Shown one piece after another: positions 46,551 through 55,359 of a stretch of DNA of 64,000 nucleotides. The position numbers were made by a program, and so were the translations under genes. The number at the start of each line of letters is the position of its first letter. Position 1 is the stretch's first letter. The stretch comes from JBKQVT01 sp963804825 (GTDB lineage Bacteria > Planctomycetota > Planctomycetia > Pirellulales > Thermoguttaceae), in contig CAWDRV010000001.1 of NCBI GenBank assembly GCA_963804825.1, positions 620,001 through 684,000 of the forward strand, read 5' to 3'. A model generated the notes under the pieces. The model made no database searches. It worked only from the letters and a program-made list of their open reading frames with translations, and was not told where the DNA came from.

Positions 46551-47447
46551 ATGTTCAAAAACCTTAGCCCGGCTGCCCTCGGCATTTCCGGCCATCAGAG
46601 CGAGATTATTGAATTGGCGCTGACGTACGGTTTTGGGGGCATCGACCTGAACGTGGTCGATTTTGCCACCCGGGCGAGGCTCCGCGGCATGGCCTATGCC
46701 CGTCGCTTGATCGACAGCGCGAAGATCCGCCTGGGCGTCTTTCCGCTTCCCGTGGATTGGGAGGCCGACGACGAGACCTTTCAGAAGGAATTGAACAAGC
46801 TGCCGGAATGGGCGCAGGCGGCCGCCGACGTGGATTGCACCCGCTGCGTGGCGACGCTGGCCCCCGCCGGCGACAAGCTGCCCTACCACGAGAATTTCGA
46901 GTTCCACCGCCGCCGTTTTCACGAGATTTGCCGGGCCTTGCAGCCGGCCGGGGTCCGCCTGGGCCTCGGATTCCGAGCGGGCGAATACCTCCGCAAGGAC
47001 AAGGTCTTCCAGTTCATCCACGACCTGGACGCCTTGACGCTGCTGCTGAATATGATCGATGCCCCCAATATTGGTGTCCTGGTGGACTGCTGGGACATCG
47101 TGGCGGGCGGCAGCTCGTTGGACGGCATCCGCAAGCTGCCGGTCAGCCAGATTGTGGCCGTCCAGGTGGCCGAAATGCCCGCGGGCGTCGCGCTGGCCGA
47201 GTTGGACGACAAGTCGCGGCTTCTGCCCGGGGCGGAAAACGGCCGGATCGACGTGACTGCGGTGCTAGCGTACCTGACCGAGGTGGGCTACGACGGTCCG
47301 GTCACGCCCAAACCCTCGCGGGGCATCTTCCAAACCCGCCGCCGCGACGTGATCGTCAAGCAGACGGGCGAGGGGTTGGACCATTGCTGGCGGGCCGCCG
47401 GCCTGGTCTCCGAGCGAAAATTCGTCGCCACGGCCGCGGACGACTAA
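46551..47447 (+). CDS. Sugar phosphate isomerase/epimerase (xylose isomerase-like barrel)
   Basis: A 298-residue TIM-barrel protein of the AP-endonuclease-2/xylose-isomerase-like group. ALTYGFGGIDLNVVDFA near the start and the later segments LVDCWDIVAGG and VGYDGPVTPKPSRG, which carry typical metal-ligand positions, support this. The family epimerises or isomerises sugars such as inosose or hydroxypyruvate. ACGGAG is a good ribosome-binding site; a longer upstream frame lies in repeat DNA. The substrate is unknown. Planctomycetes carry many copies of this family. Confidence 0.82.
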   Translation: MFKNLSPAALGISGHQSEIIELALTYGFGGIDLNVVDFATRARLRGMAYARRLIDSAKIRLGVFPLPVDWEADDETFQKELNKLPEWAQAAADVDCTRCVATLAPAGDKLPYHENFEFHRRRFHEICRALQPAGVRLGLGFRAGEYLRKDKVFQFIHDLDALTLLLNMIDAPNIGVLVDCWDIVAGGSSLDGIRKLPVSQIVAVQVAEMPAGVALAELDDKSRLLPGAENGRIDVTAVLAYLTEVGYDGPVTPKPSRGIFQTRRRDVIVKQTGEGLDHCWRAAGLVSERKFVATAADD

Positions 47448-47520
47448 GTTGCTCTTTTTTCGTAGCGTGGAATCTGCTACGATCCGCCCCGCCCTTGGGT
47501 CGCGATCGAGGTGGATTGCC

Positions 47521-48606
47521 ATGCAAGTCTTGGCCCTGATCGAAGGAACCGATCATCCATGCTATCGCTATCGACTGGAGGCGTTTGCCTGGTCGATGGC
47601 CCAGCAAGGGCTGTATCTCGAAGCGCTCCCGCTGCGGAGGGGGCTGCTGCCGCGGATCGCCCAACTCTTTTCCGTCCGTCGGGCCGACGTCGTGATCCTG
47701 CAGCGCAAGCTCTTGCCGCTCTGGCAGTTGGCCCTCCTGCGCGGGGCCGCCAGACGCCTCATCTACGATGTCGACGACGCCCTCTTCCAACGCGACAGTT
47801 ACCACGCCAAGGGCCCGATGAGCCGCATGCGACACGGCCGCTTCGCCGCCACGGTGCGGGTGGCCGACCTGGTGATCGCCGGCAATGAATATCTGCGGGG
47901 GCAGGTGGTCGCCCACACCGAGCCCGGGCGGGTGCGGGTGGTTCCCACGTGCATCCAGCCGGCATGGTACGCCGTCGCCGCCCACGAGCGGATCGGCCCC
48001 GCCGCCCAACTCGTGTGGATCGGCCAACGCAGCACCCTGTCCTCGCTGCAATGCGCCGAGCAACATCTGACCGCCGCGGCCGAGTGCCTGCCGGGGCTTC
48101 AGTTGCGGGTGATTTCCGATTCGGCGTCCGCGCTGTCGGGCGTGCGAGTCGTGCCCAGGCCCTGGTCGTCGGCCACCGAGGCGGTGGAACTGGCCCAGGG
48201 GGATATCGGCGTCAGTTGGCTGCCGGACGACGCCTGGAGCCGCGGCAAGTGCGGCCTGCGCGTGCTGCAATACATGGCCGCCGGTCTGCCCGTGGTCGCC
48301 AATCCCGTCGGCATGAACCGCACCATGGTGGTCCACGGCGAGACGGGTTTTCTTGCCTCGACGCCGCAAGAGTGGGCCGCGGCCATCACCTGCTTGGCAG
48401 CCGATCCCAGCCTGCGGCAGAGAATGGGAGCGGCCGGCCGGCGGCTGGTTTCCCATCGCTACAGCGTGGCGGGATGGGGCCCGCGGCTGGCCGCCGCCGT
48501 CGCCGCCGTGGCCCGCAACCGCCAGAAACGCCCCAGCCGTCTCGGTGTCTTTCGCCCCATGAAGCAAGGCCTGCCGGCAAGCGTTTCCGCCACCGGGACC
48601 TCATGA
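47521..48606 (+). CDS. Glycosyltransferase (GT4-like)
   Basis: A 361-residue protein of the two-domain GT-B type. The N-terminal domain begins MQVLALIEGTDHPCYRYRLE. The C-terminal part has the donor-binding run KCGLRVLQYMAAGLPVVANPVGMN with an invariant glycine-rich loop, and HGETGFLASTPQEW, which are typical of GT4. It would transfer a sugar to a lipid or polysaccharide in the cytoplasm or at the membrane. Donor and acceptor are unknown. No other polysaccharide gene is adjacent. Confidence 0.85.
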   Translation: MQVLALIEGTDHPCYRYRLEAFAWSMAQQGLYLEALPLRRGLLPRIAQLFSVRRADVVILQRKLLPLWQLALLRGAARRLIYDVDDALFQRDSYHAKGPMSRMRHGRFAATVRVADLVIAGNEYLRGQVVAHTEPGRVRVVPTCIQPAWYAVAAHERIGPAAQLVWIGQRSTLSSLQCAEQHLTAAAECLPGLQLRVISDSASALSGVRVVPRPWSSATEAVELAQGDIGVSWLPDDAWSRGKCGLRVLQYMAAGLPVVANPVGMNRTMVVHGETGFLASTPQEWAAAITCLAADPSLRQRMGAAGRRLVSHRYSVAGWGPRLAAAVAAVARNRQKRPSRLGVFRPMKQGLPASVSATGTS

Positions 48607-48688
48607 GCGGATTTTGGTGGGGCTCGCCCACCATGCTCCGCATGGTGCCCATCAGCCCACCCTACAGGTGCTTCCGCGACAGAAACTC

Positions 48689-49546
48689 ATGAAAACTTGC
48701 CCGACCCCGGCCCTGCTGTTCTCCCTGGTCATCGCGTTGGGCGGCTGCACGACCCCGTGGGTGGACCGTGGCGGGGTTTCCACGAATTTCGCCGCCTTGC
48801 CGGAGCGCTACACGGTGGCCCGCCCGCCGCTGGTCCTCCACAGCGACTTCCCGCTGCCGGCCAACGACCCGCGGTGGGACGATCTGGCCGCCCAGCGACG
48901 CGAACTGAGCGCACGGCTGGGCCTGCCGCCCACCGGGGAGACGGTCCAGGTTTACCTCTTCGAGGATGCCGAGCGGTTCCGCAAGTTTGTCCGCGTCCGC
49001 CATCCGAACTTCCCGGACCGCCGCGCATTCTTCGTCGAGAGCGACACCGAGTTGGCCGTGTATGCCCAATGGGGCGATCGCATGGCCGACGACTTGCGGC
49101 ACGAGATGACCCACGCCTATCTGCACAGCGTGGCGCCGAACCTGCCGCTGTGGCTCGACGAGGGGCTGGCCAAATACTTCGAGCTTCCGGCCGGCCGACA
49201 CGGCTTGAATGCGCAATATGTCCGGCAGATTGCGGCCGCCATGGACCAAGGCGGCTGGCATCCCGATCTCCGCCGCTTGGAGCGACTGCGGCCGACGGGC
49301 GACATGAGTCAGGAAGATTACGTGGAGGCGTGGGCGTGGGTCCATTTCTTGCTGGAATCGCAGCCGGCCCGAGCCGACATGCTGCGCGGGTACCTGGCCG
49401 ACCTCCGCGGCGGCCGCGCGAAGGCGGCGCCGTTGTCCGCTCGATTGACGGCGGTGTTGGGCTCTCCGGAATGGGAGTTGCTGGAGCACGTGCGGAAGCT
49501 GGCGGCGGCCATACGGCAGGAGCCGTCCAAGGGGGCCGAAAAATAA
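48689..49546 (+). CDS. Zinc-metalloprotease-like lipoprotein
   Basis: A 285-residue lipoprotein (lipobox ALGGC, cysteine at residue 20). The metalloprotease segment is RHEMTHAYLHSV, an HExxH variant (HEMTH), followed by LWLDEGLAKYFE with the downstream glutamate of gluzincins. The layout resembles DUF1570-like planctomycete peptidases. It probably acts in the periplasm or on the outer membrane. The leader carries a copy of the GGTGGG...CCCACCCTAC repeat. Confidence 0.85.
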   Translation: MKTCPTPALLFSLVIALGGCTTPWVDRGGVSTNFAALPERYTVARPPLVLHSDFPLPANDPRWDDLAAQRRELSARLGLPPTGETVQVYLFEDAERFRKFVRVRHPNFPDRRAFFVESDTELAVYAQWGDRMADDLRHEMTHAYLHSVAPNLPLWLDEGLAKYFELPAGRHGLNAQYVRQIAAAMDQGGWHPDLRRLERLRPTGDMSQEDYVEAWAWVHFLLESQPARADMLRGYLADLRGGRAKAAPLSARLTAVLGSPEWELLEHVRKLAAAIRQEPSKGAEK

Positions 49547-49661
49547 CAGGAGGGCTTGTTACAAATGCCGCATCTCCCGGCTGGAAAAACACGCCCCGGC
49601 CCCGTATAATCATCCCCACGGCTGTCATCGAGCACTTTGGGGCCTGCTGGGTTCGCTCACG

Positions 49662-50618
49662 ATGTTGACGTATCGCACCTTCCGGAACACCGATCCGCCG
49701 ACGTTGGCCTCGATCTGGCACAGCCGTGCCGAGCAACAGGGCTTGGCCCAGCCGCTTTCCGTCGATCTGCTGGAACAATACGTCTTTGCAAAGCTCTATT
49801 TCGATTACCAGGGGCTGATCCTGGCCTGCGACGGCGGCGAGGCGGTCGGATTCGCCCATGCCGGTTTCGGGCCCAACGACGAAGAAAACGCGGTGGCCAC
49901 GGAGTTGGGCACCACGTGCCTCGTGCTGACGCGCCCCGATTACTCCAAGGCGGACGTGGCCGCCGGCCTGCTGGAACGGAGCGAGGCCTATTTACGCCAG
50001 CAGGGGGCCAAGGTGCTCTACGGTGGGGGAATCCGGCCACTGAATGCCTTTTATTTCGGGCTGTACGGCGGCAGCGAGATGCCGGGTGTGTTGGAAACGG
50101 ACCACGTGGCCCAGCAGGCTTACCTCGCCCGCGGCTACGAGGAGATCGACCGCACGCTTCTCCTCCAGCGGGATTTGGCCTCCTTCGAGGCGGTGGTGGA
50201 TCGCCGTCAGATGCAAGTCCGCCGTCAGATGGTGGTCGAGGTGGCCGTCGATCCGCCGTCGCGGACGTGGTGGGAGGCCTGCATTCTGGGCGAATTCGAT
50301 TTGACCCGCTTCGCCCTGGTGCCGCGCGGCGGCGGACCGACCTTGGCCACGGCCACCTTCCGCAGCATGGAACTGACCCGCACCTCGAGCCCAAGCCGGA
50401 CGACCGCGCTGGTCGACCTGTACGTTGACGAGGCCTACCGGCGTCGCGGGCTGGCCGTCTTTTTGCTCAGCGAGGCGTTTCGGCAATTCGCCCGCCAAGG
50501 GATTACGACGGTCGAGGCCCAGGCGATGCAGCACAACGTCGCCGGTCTCGGGTTGTATGGCAAGCTGAACTTCCAACAGACCGGCCAGGGGAGCGTCTTC
50601 CGCAAGCCCGGAGAGTAG
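49662..50618 (+). CDS. GNAT-family N-acetyltransferase, two-domain
   Basis: A 318-residue protein. Two GNAT-like halves are visible: about 1-160 is a degenerate half, and about 175-310 contains the canonical acetyl-CoA loop VDLYVDEAYRRRGLAVFLL followed by AQAMQHNVAGLGLYGKLNF. The acetyl acceptor is unknown. It stands alone between a lipoprotein gene and a convergent acyltransferase gene. Confidence 0.87.
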   Translation: MLTYRTFRNTDPPTLASIWHSRAEQQGLAQPLSVDLLEQYVFAKLYFDYQGLILACDGGEAVGFAHAGFGPNDEENAVATELGTTCLVLTRPDYSKADVAAGLLERSEAYLRQQGAKVLYGGGIRPLNAFYFGLYGGSEMPGVLETDHVAQQAYLARGYEEIDRTLLLQRDLASFEAVVDRRQMQVRRQMVVEVAVDPPSRTWWEACILGEFDLTRFALVPRGGGPTLATATFRSMELTRTSSPSRTTALVDLYVDEAYRRRGLAVFLLSEAFRQFARQGITTVEAQAMQHNVAGLGLYGKLNFQQTGQGSVFRKPGE

Positions 50619-50678
50619 GAAGAAAGGCGGATGGCGGAAGGGGGAAGGCAGAGGGCGAAAACACAAGCGGCCCGCTTC

Positions 50679-50710
50679 CCCAATCCCTAATCCCCAATCC
50701 CTAATCCCTC
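50679..50710. repeat. CCCTAAT/CCCCAAT heptamer array, copy 2
   Basis: About four consecutive units of CCCTAAT and CCCCAAT lie between convergent gene ends. Confidence 0.8.
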
Positions 50711-50716
50711 TCTCTC

Positions 50717-51640
50717 CTACGCCGCCTTGCGCCGTTGGGCCCGCGGCTTCCGCGTGTCCTTCCAACGCCGATGCAGCCACCAATATTGTTCCGGATGGCG
50801 GCGGATGGCCGCTTCCAACTGCCCCGTATACCACTGCGTAAGTTGTTGGACGCTGCTCACCTCGTTGCCCACGTCGCGCGGATCGAGGATGCCGTCCAAG
50901 TCCATTCCGAACCGCATGGGTCCGTCGGCGCGGGGCGACGTGCAGACGGCCATCAAGGCGTCGTACTCCAACGCCAACAGGGCAATCGCCTTGTAGACCG
51001 AGGCCGGGCGACCGAAGAAATCCACCCAGCAGCCCTTCTCGCCGCCGTACTGGTCGGCCAGAAATGCCATGACGCCGCCGTGCGAGAGCACATGCTCGAT
51101 CTGGGCGGAACCGCCGTTCTTGGGGATCAAGTGCTGACCGGTCGCGCCGCGGAATCGGGCGAGAAACCGATCGAGATAACGATTGTCCAGCGGCCGGGCC
51201 ACCGAGTAGGTGGGAAAACCAAGAATACCCAGCCCGTAGCCGCCCAGCTCGAAATTGCCGAAATGGGCCGTCACGACAATGACCGGACGCCCGCTGATCA
51301 TCGCCCGGAGCAACGGCGCCACGCCGCCCAGTCGCATGTACTCGCGCCAATTGGTCTCATGGATCTTTCGCGGCGCGTGGGCGACTTCCAAGACCAGCAG
51401 GAACAAGTGTTCCCACATCCGCCGGGCCAACCGCTTGCGGGCGGCGGCCGAGAGTTTCGGCATCGCGTGGGCGAGGTTCTCGTCGATCACCCGGCCGCGA
51501 AGACCGATCACGTCGCAGAAGACCCATGCCAGCCACCGGGCGACCGCCCGGCCGCTCTCGATCCGCATGGTTTGAACGATGCAGATCAAGACGCGCACGA
51601 TCACATAGACCAGGTATTCCAGCAGGCGATTTCCCCGCAT
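50717..51640 (-). CDS. Lipid A late acyltransferase-like (LpxL/HtrB family)
   Basis: A 307-residue protein with a hydrophobic N-terminus and the LPLAT motif HFGNFELGGYG, an H(x)4E-type site, at about residues 119-129. The lysine-rich helix ENLAHAMPKLSAAARKRL and the ADQYGG segment are also typical of LpxL/HtrB. It would add secondary acyl chains to lipid A or a related lipid at the inner membrane, which fits an outer-membrane-bearing organism. The start follows GGAGGGG; an upstream in-frame extension is low-complexity. Confidence 0.85.
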   Translation of the reverse strand: MRGNRLLEYLVYVIVRVLICIVQTMRIESGRAVARWLAWVFCDVIGLRGRVIDENLAHAMPKLSAAARKRLARRMWEHLFLLVLEVAHAPRKIHETNWREYMRLGGVAPLLRAMISGRPVIVVTAHFGNFELGGYGLGILGFPTYSVARPLDNRYLDRFLARFRGATGQHLIPKNGGSAQIEHVLSHGGVMAFLADQYGGEKGCWVDFFGRPASVYKAIALLALEYDALMAVCTSPRADGPMRFGMDLDGILDPRDVGNEVSSVQQLTQWYTGQLEAAIRRHPEQYWWLHRRWKDTRKPRAQRRKAA

Positions 51641-51757
51641 CACCGACGCCCCTCCGTGGCACGGCCGGCTATTTTCGCAGGAATGGCCCGACGGGCCAAG
51701 AGCGGTTTGGAGGAGAAAGGCGGAGGGCGGAGGGCGGAAGGGGGAAGGATAAAAAAG

Positions 51758-51800
51758 CCCTAATCCCCTAATCCCCAAATCCCTAAATCCCTAAATCCCT
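51758..51800. repeat. CCCTAAT/CCCTAAA heptamer array, copy 3
   Basis: Six or more units of CCCTAAT, CCCCAAA and CCCTAAA lie between the lpxL-like gene and yidD. An inverted remnant (GGATTTA, GGGATTT) lies at 52086-52110 before yidD. Confidence 0.8.
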
Positions 51801-51817
51801 TCCTTCCTGCCCCTTTC

Positions 51818-52072
51818 CTACGGCGGGTCCTGTCCGCCGGGATTCCAGGGATGACAGCGACCAACGCGACAGATACCCCGCCATGTCCCGCGGATCGGCC
51901 CGTACTTGCGGACCGCCTCGATAAAATACGTGCTGCACGTCGGCTGAAAGCGACAATGTTGCCCCAGCAGCGGGCTGAGCAACAGCTTGTAGAGAACGAC
52001 CAGCCCAATCAGGATCCCGGCTGGGATTCTGCCGAGCAGTCGAAGCGTTTGCAAGAGCCACTGGAGGGACAC
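51818..52072 (-). CDS. yidD: Membrane protein insertion efficiency factor YidD
   Basis: An 84-residue YidD protein. An N-terminal membrane-associated helix (LGRIPAGILIGLVVLYKLLLSP) is followed by the diagnostic LLGQHCRFQPTCSTYFIEAVRKYG and CHPW. It assists YidC-dependent insertion at the inner membrane. It lies next to rnpA, the classic neighbourhood, although yidC and rpmH are not seen here. The start codon is GTG without an obvious ribosome-binding site. Confidence 0.92.
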   Translation of the reverse strand: MSLQWLLQTLRLLGRIPAGILIGLVVLYKLLLSPLLGQHCRFQPTCSTYFIEAVRKYGPIRGTWRGICRVGRCHPWNPGGQDPP

Positions 52073-52136
52073 GGGGGAGGAAGAGGGATTTAGGGATTTC
52101 GGGATTTCGGGAAGCGGGCCGCTTGCGGTTTCGCAA

Positions 52137-52508
52137 TCAGCCCCCGGACTGCGTCCGGGGGGCGAGTTTTTGGCATATTCGCTCGGCCAGTCGCGGGAGC
52201 GAGGTCAACAGCGAGGCCAACGTGGGCTTCGCCTCCGGGCGGGGGATCACAATCAGGTCCACGCCCGGGGGCAACTGCGGACAACTGAGCCGGAAGGCCT
52301 CGCGGAGCAAGCGGCGCCAACGGTTCCGGAGCACGGCGTTGCCGAGTTTTCGGGAGGTCGAGATACCCAGCCGCGGATACGTCAGGCCGTTGAGCCCGCC
52401 ATGGACCACGAGGTTCCCGTCGGCGGCGGTGCAGCGCCGGCGATAGGTGCGGAGAAAGTCGAGACGGTTGCGGATTCGCAAGGCGCGAGGCAAGCGCTGG
52501 CGGGCCAT
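52137..52508 (-). CDS. rnpA: Ribonuclease P protein component
   Basis: A 123-residue protein of the RnpA fold. The RNR motif (RKLGNAVLRNRWRRLLREAFR, about 53-73), the N-terminal RLPRALRIRNRLDFLRTYRR and the C-terminal DLIVIPRPEA strand are complete. It is the protein cofactor of RNase P, which trims tRNA 5' ends. The usual upstream rpmH is replaced by a DnaJ gene ending 3 bp before. The C-terminal RTQSGG is encoded inside the CCCCCGGAC repeat. Confidence 0.93.
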   Translation of the reverse strand: MARQRLPRALRIRNRLDFLRTYRRRCTAADGNLVVHGGLNGLTYPRLGISTSRKLGNAVLRNRWRRLLREAFRLSCPQLPPGVDLIVIPRPEAKPTLASLLTSLPRLAERICQKLAPRTQSGG

Positions 52509-52511
52509 GGG

Positions 52512-53491
52512 TCACCACCGCAAGTTTTGACGGGGGTTCAGCGGGTAGCGCTGGTCGAACTGGCTGAGCGTTTGACGATCGGACTCGTCCATCTTTTTGG
52601 GGAGGATGATTTGCGCCTCGACCAGCAGGTCGCCGGGCGCGGCCCGACGCGAGGCCACGCCGTGCCCCTTGACGCGGAACTTCGTGCCGCTGGACGTGCC
52701 GGGCGGAATGGTCAGGGCGACGGCGCCGGTCGGCGTGGGCAGATCGACCTTGGCCCCCGACGCCGCTTCTCCCAAGGTCAACGGGACGCGGACGTACAGG
52801 TGGTTTCCCCGCCGCGAAAAACAGGGATGCGGCGCCACGTGAATGGTGATGAGGATGTCGCCGGGCGTGCCTTGGCGCGGGGCCGGTCCGCCTTGACCGC
52901 GGACGCGGATCTTCTTGCCGTCCTCGATGCCGGCGGGAATCTTCACCCTCAGCGTCTCGGTCTTGCCCGACGGACGCTGGACGCCCAGTTGCACCTCGCC
53001 GCCGGTAATCGAGGTGTTGAAGGGGATTTCCAGTTCGTGAACGATATCGTCGCCGCGACGGCGCGCGGACGCGCCGCCGCGGGCAGTGGCACCGCGGCGG
53101 AAGTGGGCAAACAGGTCGCCCAGTCCGCCGATCGGCTCGCCGCCGAATCGCTCGCCGAAAAACTGGCTGAAATCAACGTCTTCGGCGGTAAATCCGCCGG
53201 GTCCGGCATAAAACTGGGGACCGCCGGGACCTGCCGCCCCCGGGCCGCCCCGGGCCGCCCCGGCGCCCATCGTCTCGAAGGAACTGCCGTAGCGGTCGTA
53301 CAGTTCCCGCTTCTCCGGACTGTTCAGCACGTCGAACGCCCGCTGGATCTGCTGAAACTTCTTCGTGGCCGACTTGTCGTCCGGGTTCATGTCGGGATGG
53401 TACTTCCGCGCAACCCGCGATAGGCCTTCTGGATGTCGGCCTGCGAGGCGTTCCGTGAGACACCGAGAATCTTGTAGTAGTCTTCTGCCAT
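52512..53491 (-). pseudogene. DnaJ-type co-chaperone (CbpA-like), frameshifted
   Basis: An AAGGAGGA ribosome-binding site precedes MAEDYYKILGVSRNASQADI, a standard J-domain start. Near 53415 one base is missing; restoring it gives YRGLARKYHPDMN with the HPD motif. A short Gly/Phe-rich region (GGPGAAGPGGPQFYAGPGGF) and two C-terminal beta domains follow, without a zinc-finger domain, as in CbpA-type DnaJ. It stimulates the DnaK ATPase. A frameshift in such a core gene argues for consensus error. Confidence 0.87.
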
Positions 53492-53670
53492 CTGCCGCCA
53501 CGTCCTCCTTGGCATTGTAGAGTTTGGATCATGCTTTCATCAAGCCGGACTCGTGTCACCAACGGGGGGGGTGTCATGGTGATGGAGGATTTGTAACGTG
53601 GAACGCCGGAATCCTCCCAGGCAGGAAGATAGGGAGCAATTCGTTTCCAGAACGCGCCCTAGAATTGTTC

Positions 53671-55221
53671 ATGGCCAGAAAAACCACCGTTGCCGTCGCG
53701 GTCGCCGTCGCCGTTGGGGTCGCCGTGGTGGCCGGTCCCTCGGCCCGCGTTGCCCATGCGGCCGGCGAGGGCCTGTTGACGCTGACCGTCACGGACGACA
53801 AGACCCATCAGCCGGTCGCCTGCCGCATGCACCTGGTCGGGCCCGGCAAGAAGCCGCGGAAGGCGGACCCGATGCCGTTCTGGAGCGATCATTTCGTCTT
53901 TCCCGGCACGATTCAACTCAAGTTGCCGGTGGGCAAGTATACCTTTCAGTTGCAGCGGGGGCTGGAATACCGCAGCGTGGACGGCAACTTCGAGATCAAG
54001 CACTTCGCCGAAGACTCGAAGGACGTGACGCTCAAGCGATACGTCAACCTGGCGGCCGAGGGCTGGTACTCGGGCGACCTGTACGTGCGCCGTCCGGTCC
54101 GCGACGCGGAGTTGCTCATGCTGGCCGACGATCTGCACGTGGCGGAGTTCGTCACCTGGTGGAACGACAAGATCGAGAAGCCGGGCCGCGCGGCGCCGAA
54201 AGGGCCGCTGGTCCGGTTCGACAAGGACCGCTGCTATCAGACGATGGCCGGCGGCTTTTCCCGCGCGGGGACCGAGCTGCTCTACTTCAATCTGCCGGCC
54301 CCGCTGCACCAGCCGCAGGGCGAAGGAGAATATCCGTCGGAAATGAAGTATCTGCTGAAGGCCCGGGAAGATCCGAACGCCTGGGTCGATCTGACCGCGC
54401 CCTATTGCTGGGACCTGCCGATGCTGGTGGCGATGGGCCAGGTGGACTCGATCGAGGTGCTCAACAGCCGCTTCTGCCGGCGTTCGGTCGCGATGGACGA
54501 GGGCAGCGGCAAGCCGCGCGACCGGAAGCTCTATCAAGGCCCCTTCGGCAACGCCCGCTGGTCGCAGGACATCTACTTCAAGCTGCTGGAATGCGGGCTG
54601 CGGATTCCGCCCAGCGCCGGCAGCGGGTCGGGCGTGGCGCCCAATCCCGTGGGCTATAACCGCGTCTACGTCCACCTCGACGACGACTTCAGCTACGAGG
54701 CCTGGTGGAAGAACTTCCGCGCCGGGCGGGTCGTCGTGACCAACGGACCGCTGATGCGGCCGTCGGTCGAGGGCCAACCGCCCGGGGCCGTCCTCCGCGG
54801 CGAGCCGGGCAAGGAACTCGAAGTCGAAATCGGCATGAGCCTCTCCTTCGCCGACCCGATCAGCTACGTCGACATCATCCAGAACGGCGTCATCAAACAT
54901 TCCGTCCGCCTGGCCGATTTCGTCAACAACAAGGGGCGGCTGCCCAAACTGCACTTCAAGCAGAGCGGTTGGTTCCTCGTTCGCGCCGTGACCGACCTGT
55001 CCGACACCTACCGCCTCGCCATGAGCGCCCCGTATTACGTCGAAATCGGTTACGACCGGCGGGTGAGCAAGCGGGCGGCCCAGTTCTTCCTCGATTGGGT
55101 CGATCAGCGGGCCAAGCAGATCAACCTGACCGATCCCCGGCAGCGCGGCGAGGTCATGGAGTATCACCGCAAGGCGCGCGACTTCTGGCAGAACCTGGTC
55201 TCCAAGGCCAATGTCGAGTAA
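53671..55221 (+). CDS. Exported CehA/McbA-like protein with altered metal site
   Basis: A 516-residue exported protein with an Ala/Val-rich signal peptide (residues 5-30). A small beta domain (about 35-125) precedes a PHP-like CehA/McbA region (EGWYSGDLYVRRPVRDAELL, about 130-150; ADDLHVAEFVTWWN). Active relatives read GDLHVH at 135-140; here the histidines are Tyr and Arg, so the first metal site looks lost. The C-terminal half binds strand-rich structure (GYNRVYVHLDDDFSYEAWW). It may be a non-catalytic relative. The assignment is by pattern only. Confidence 0.72.
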   Translation: MARKTTVAVAVAVAVGVAVVAGPSARVAHAAGEGLLTLTVTDDKTHQPVACRMHLVGPGKKPRKADPMPFWSDHFVFPGTIQLKLPVGKYTFQLQRGLEYRSVDGNFEIKHFAEDSKDVTLKRYVNLAAEGWYSGDLYVRRPVRDAELLMLADDLHVAEFVTWWNDKIEKPGRAAPKGPLVRFDKDRCYQTMAGGFSRAGTELLYFNLPAPLHQPQGEGEYPSEMKYLLKAREDPNAWVDLTAPYCWDLPMLVAMGQVDSIEVLNSRFCRRSVAMDEGSGKPRDRKLYQGPFGNARWSQDIYFKLLECGLRIPPSAGSGSGVAPNPVGYNRVYVHLDDDFSYEAWWKNFRAGRVVVTNGPLMRPSVEGQPPGAVLRGEPGKELEVEIGMSLSFADPISYVDIIQNGVIKHSVRLADFVNNKGRLPKLHFKQSGWFLVRAVTDLSDTYRLAMSAPYYVEIGYDRRVSKRAAQFFLDWVDQRAKQINLTDPRQRGEVMEYHRKARDFWQNLVSKANVE

Positions 55222-55255
55222 CGGTCAGTAATGGAATAAAGGTCGCGTTTCCCAA

Positions 55256-55299
55256 GGGGACAGTCCCATTTTCGTCGGACGAAAATTGGGACAGTCCCC
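55256..55299. repeat. GGGGACTGTCCC palindromic element, copy 2
   Basis: A 44-bp near-perfect palindrome (GGGGACAGTCCCATTTTCG ... CGAAAATTGGGACAGTCCCC) lies between the CehA-like gene and the hydrolase gene. It matches the copies at 8924 and 62403. Confidence 0.85.
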
Positions 55300-55359
55300 C
55301 GCGTGTTTCTTCGCCAATGCCAACGGCCGCGGTGGTTTTCTCCCGCCGCTTGGCTTACA

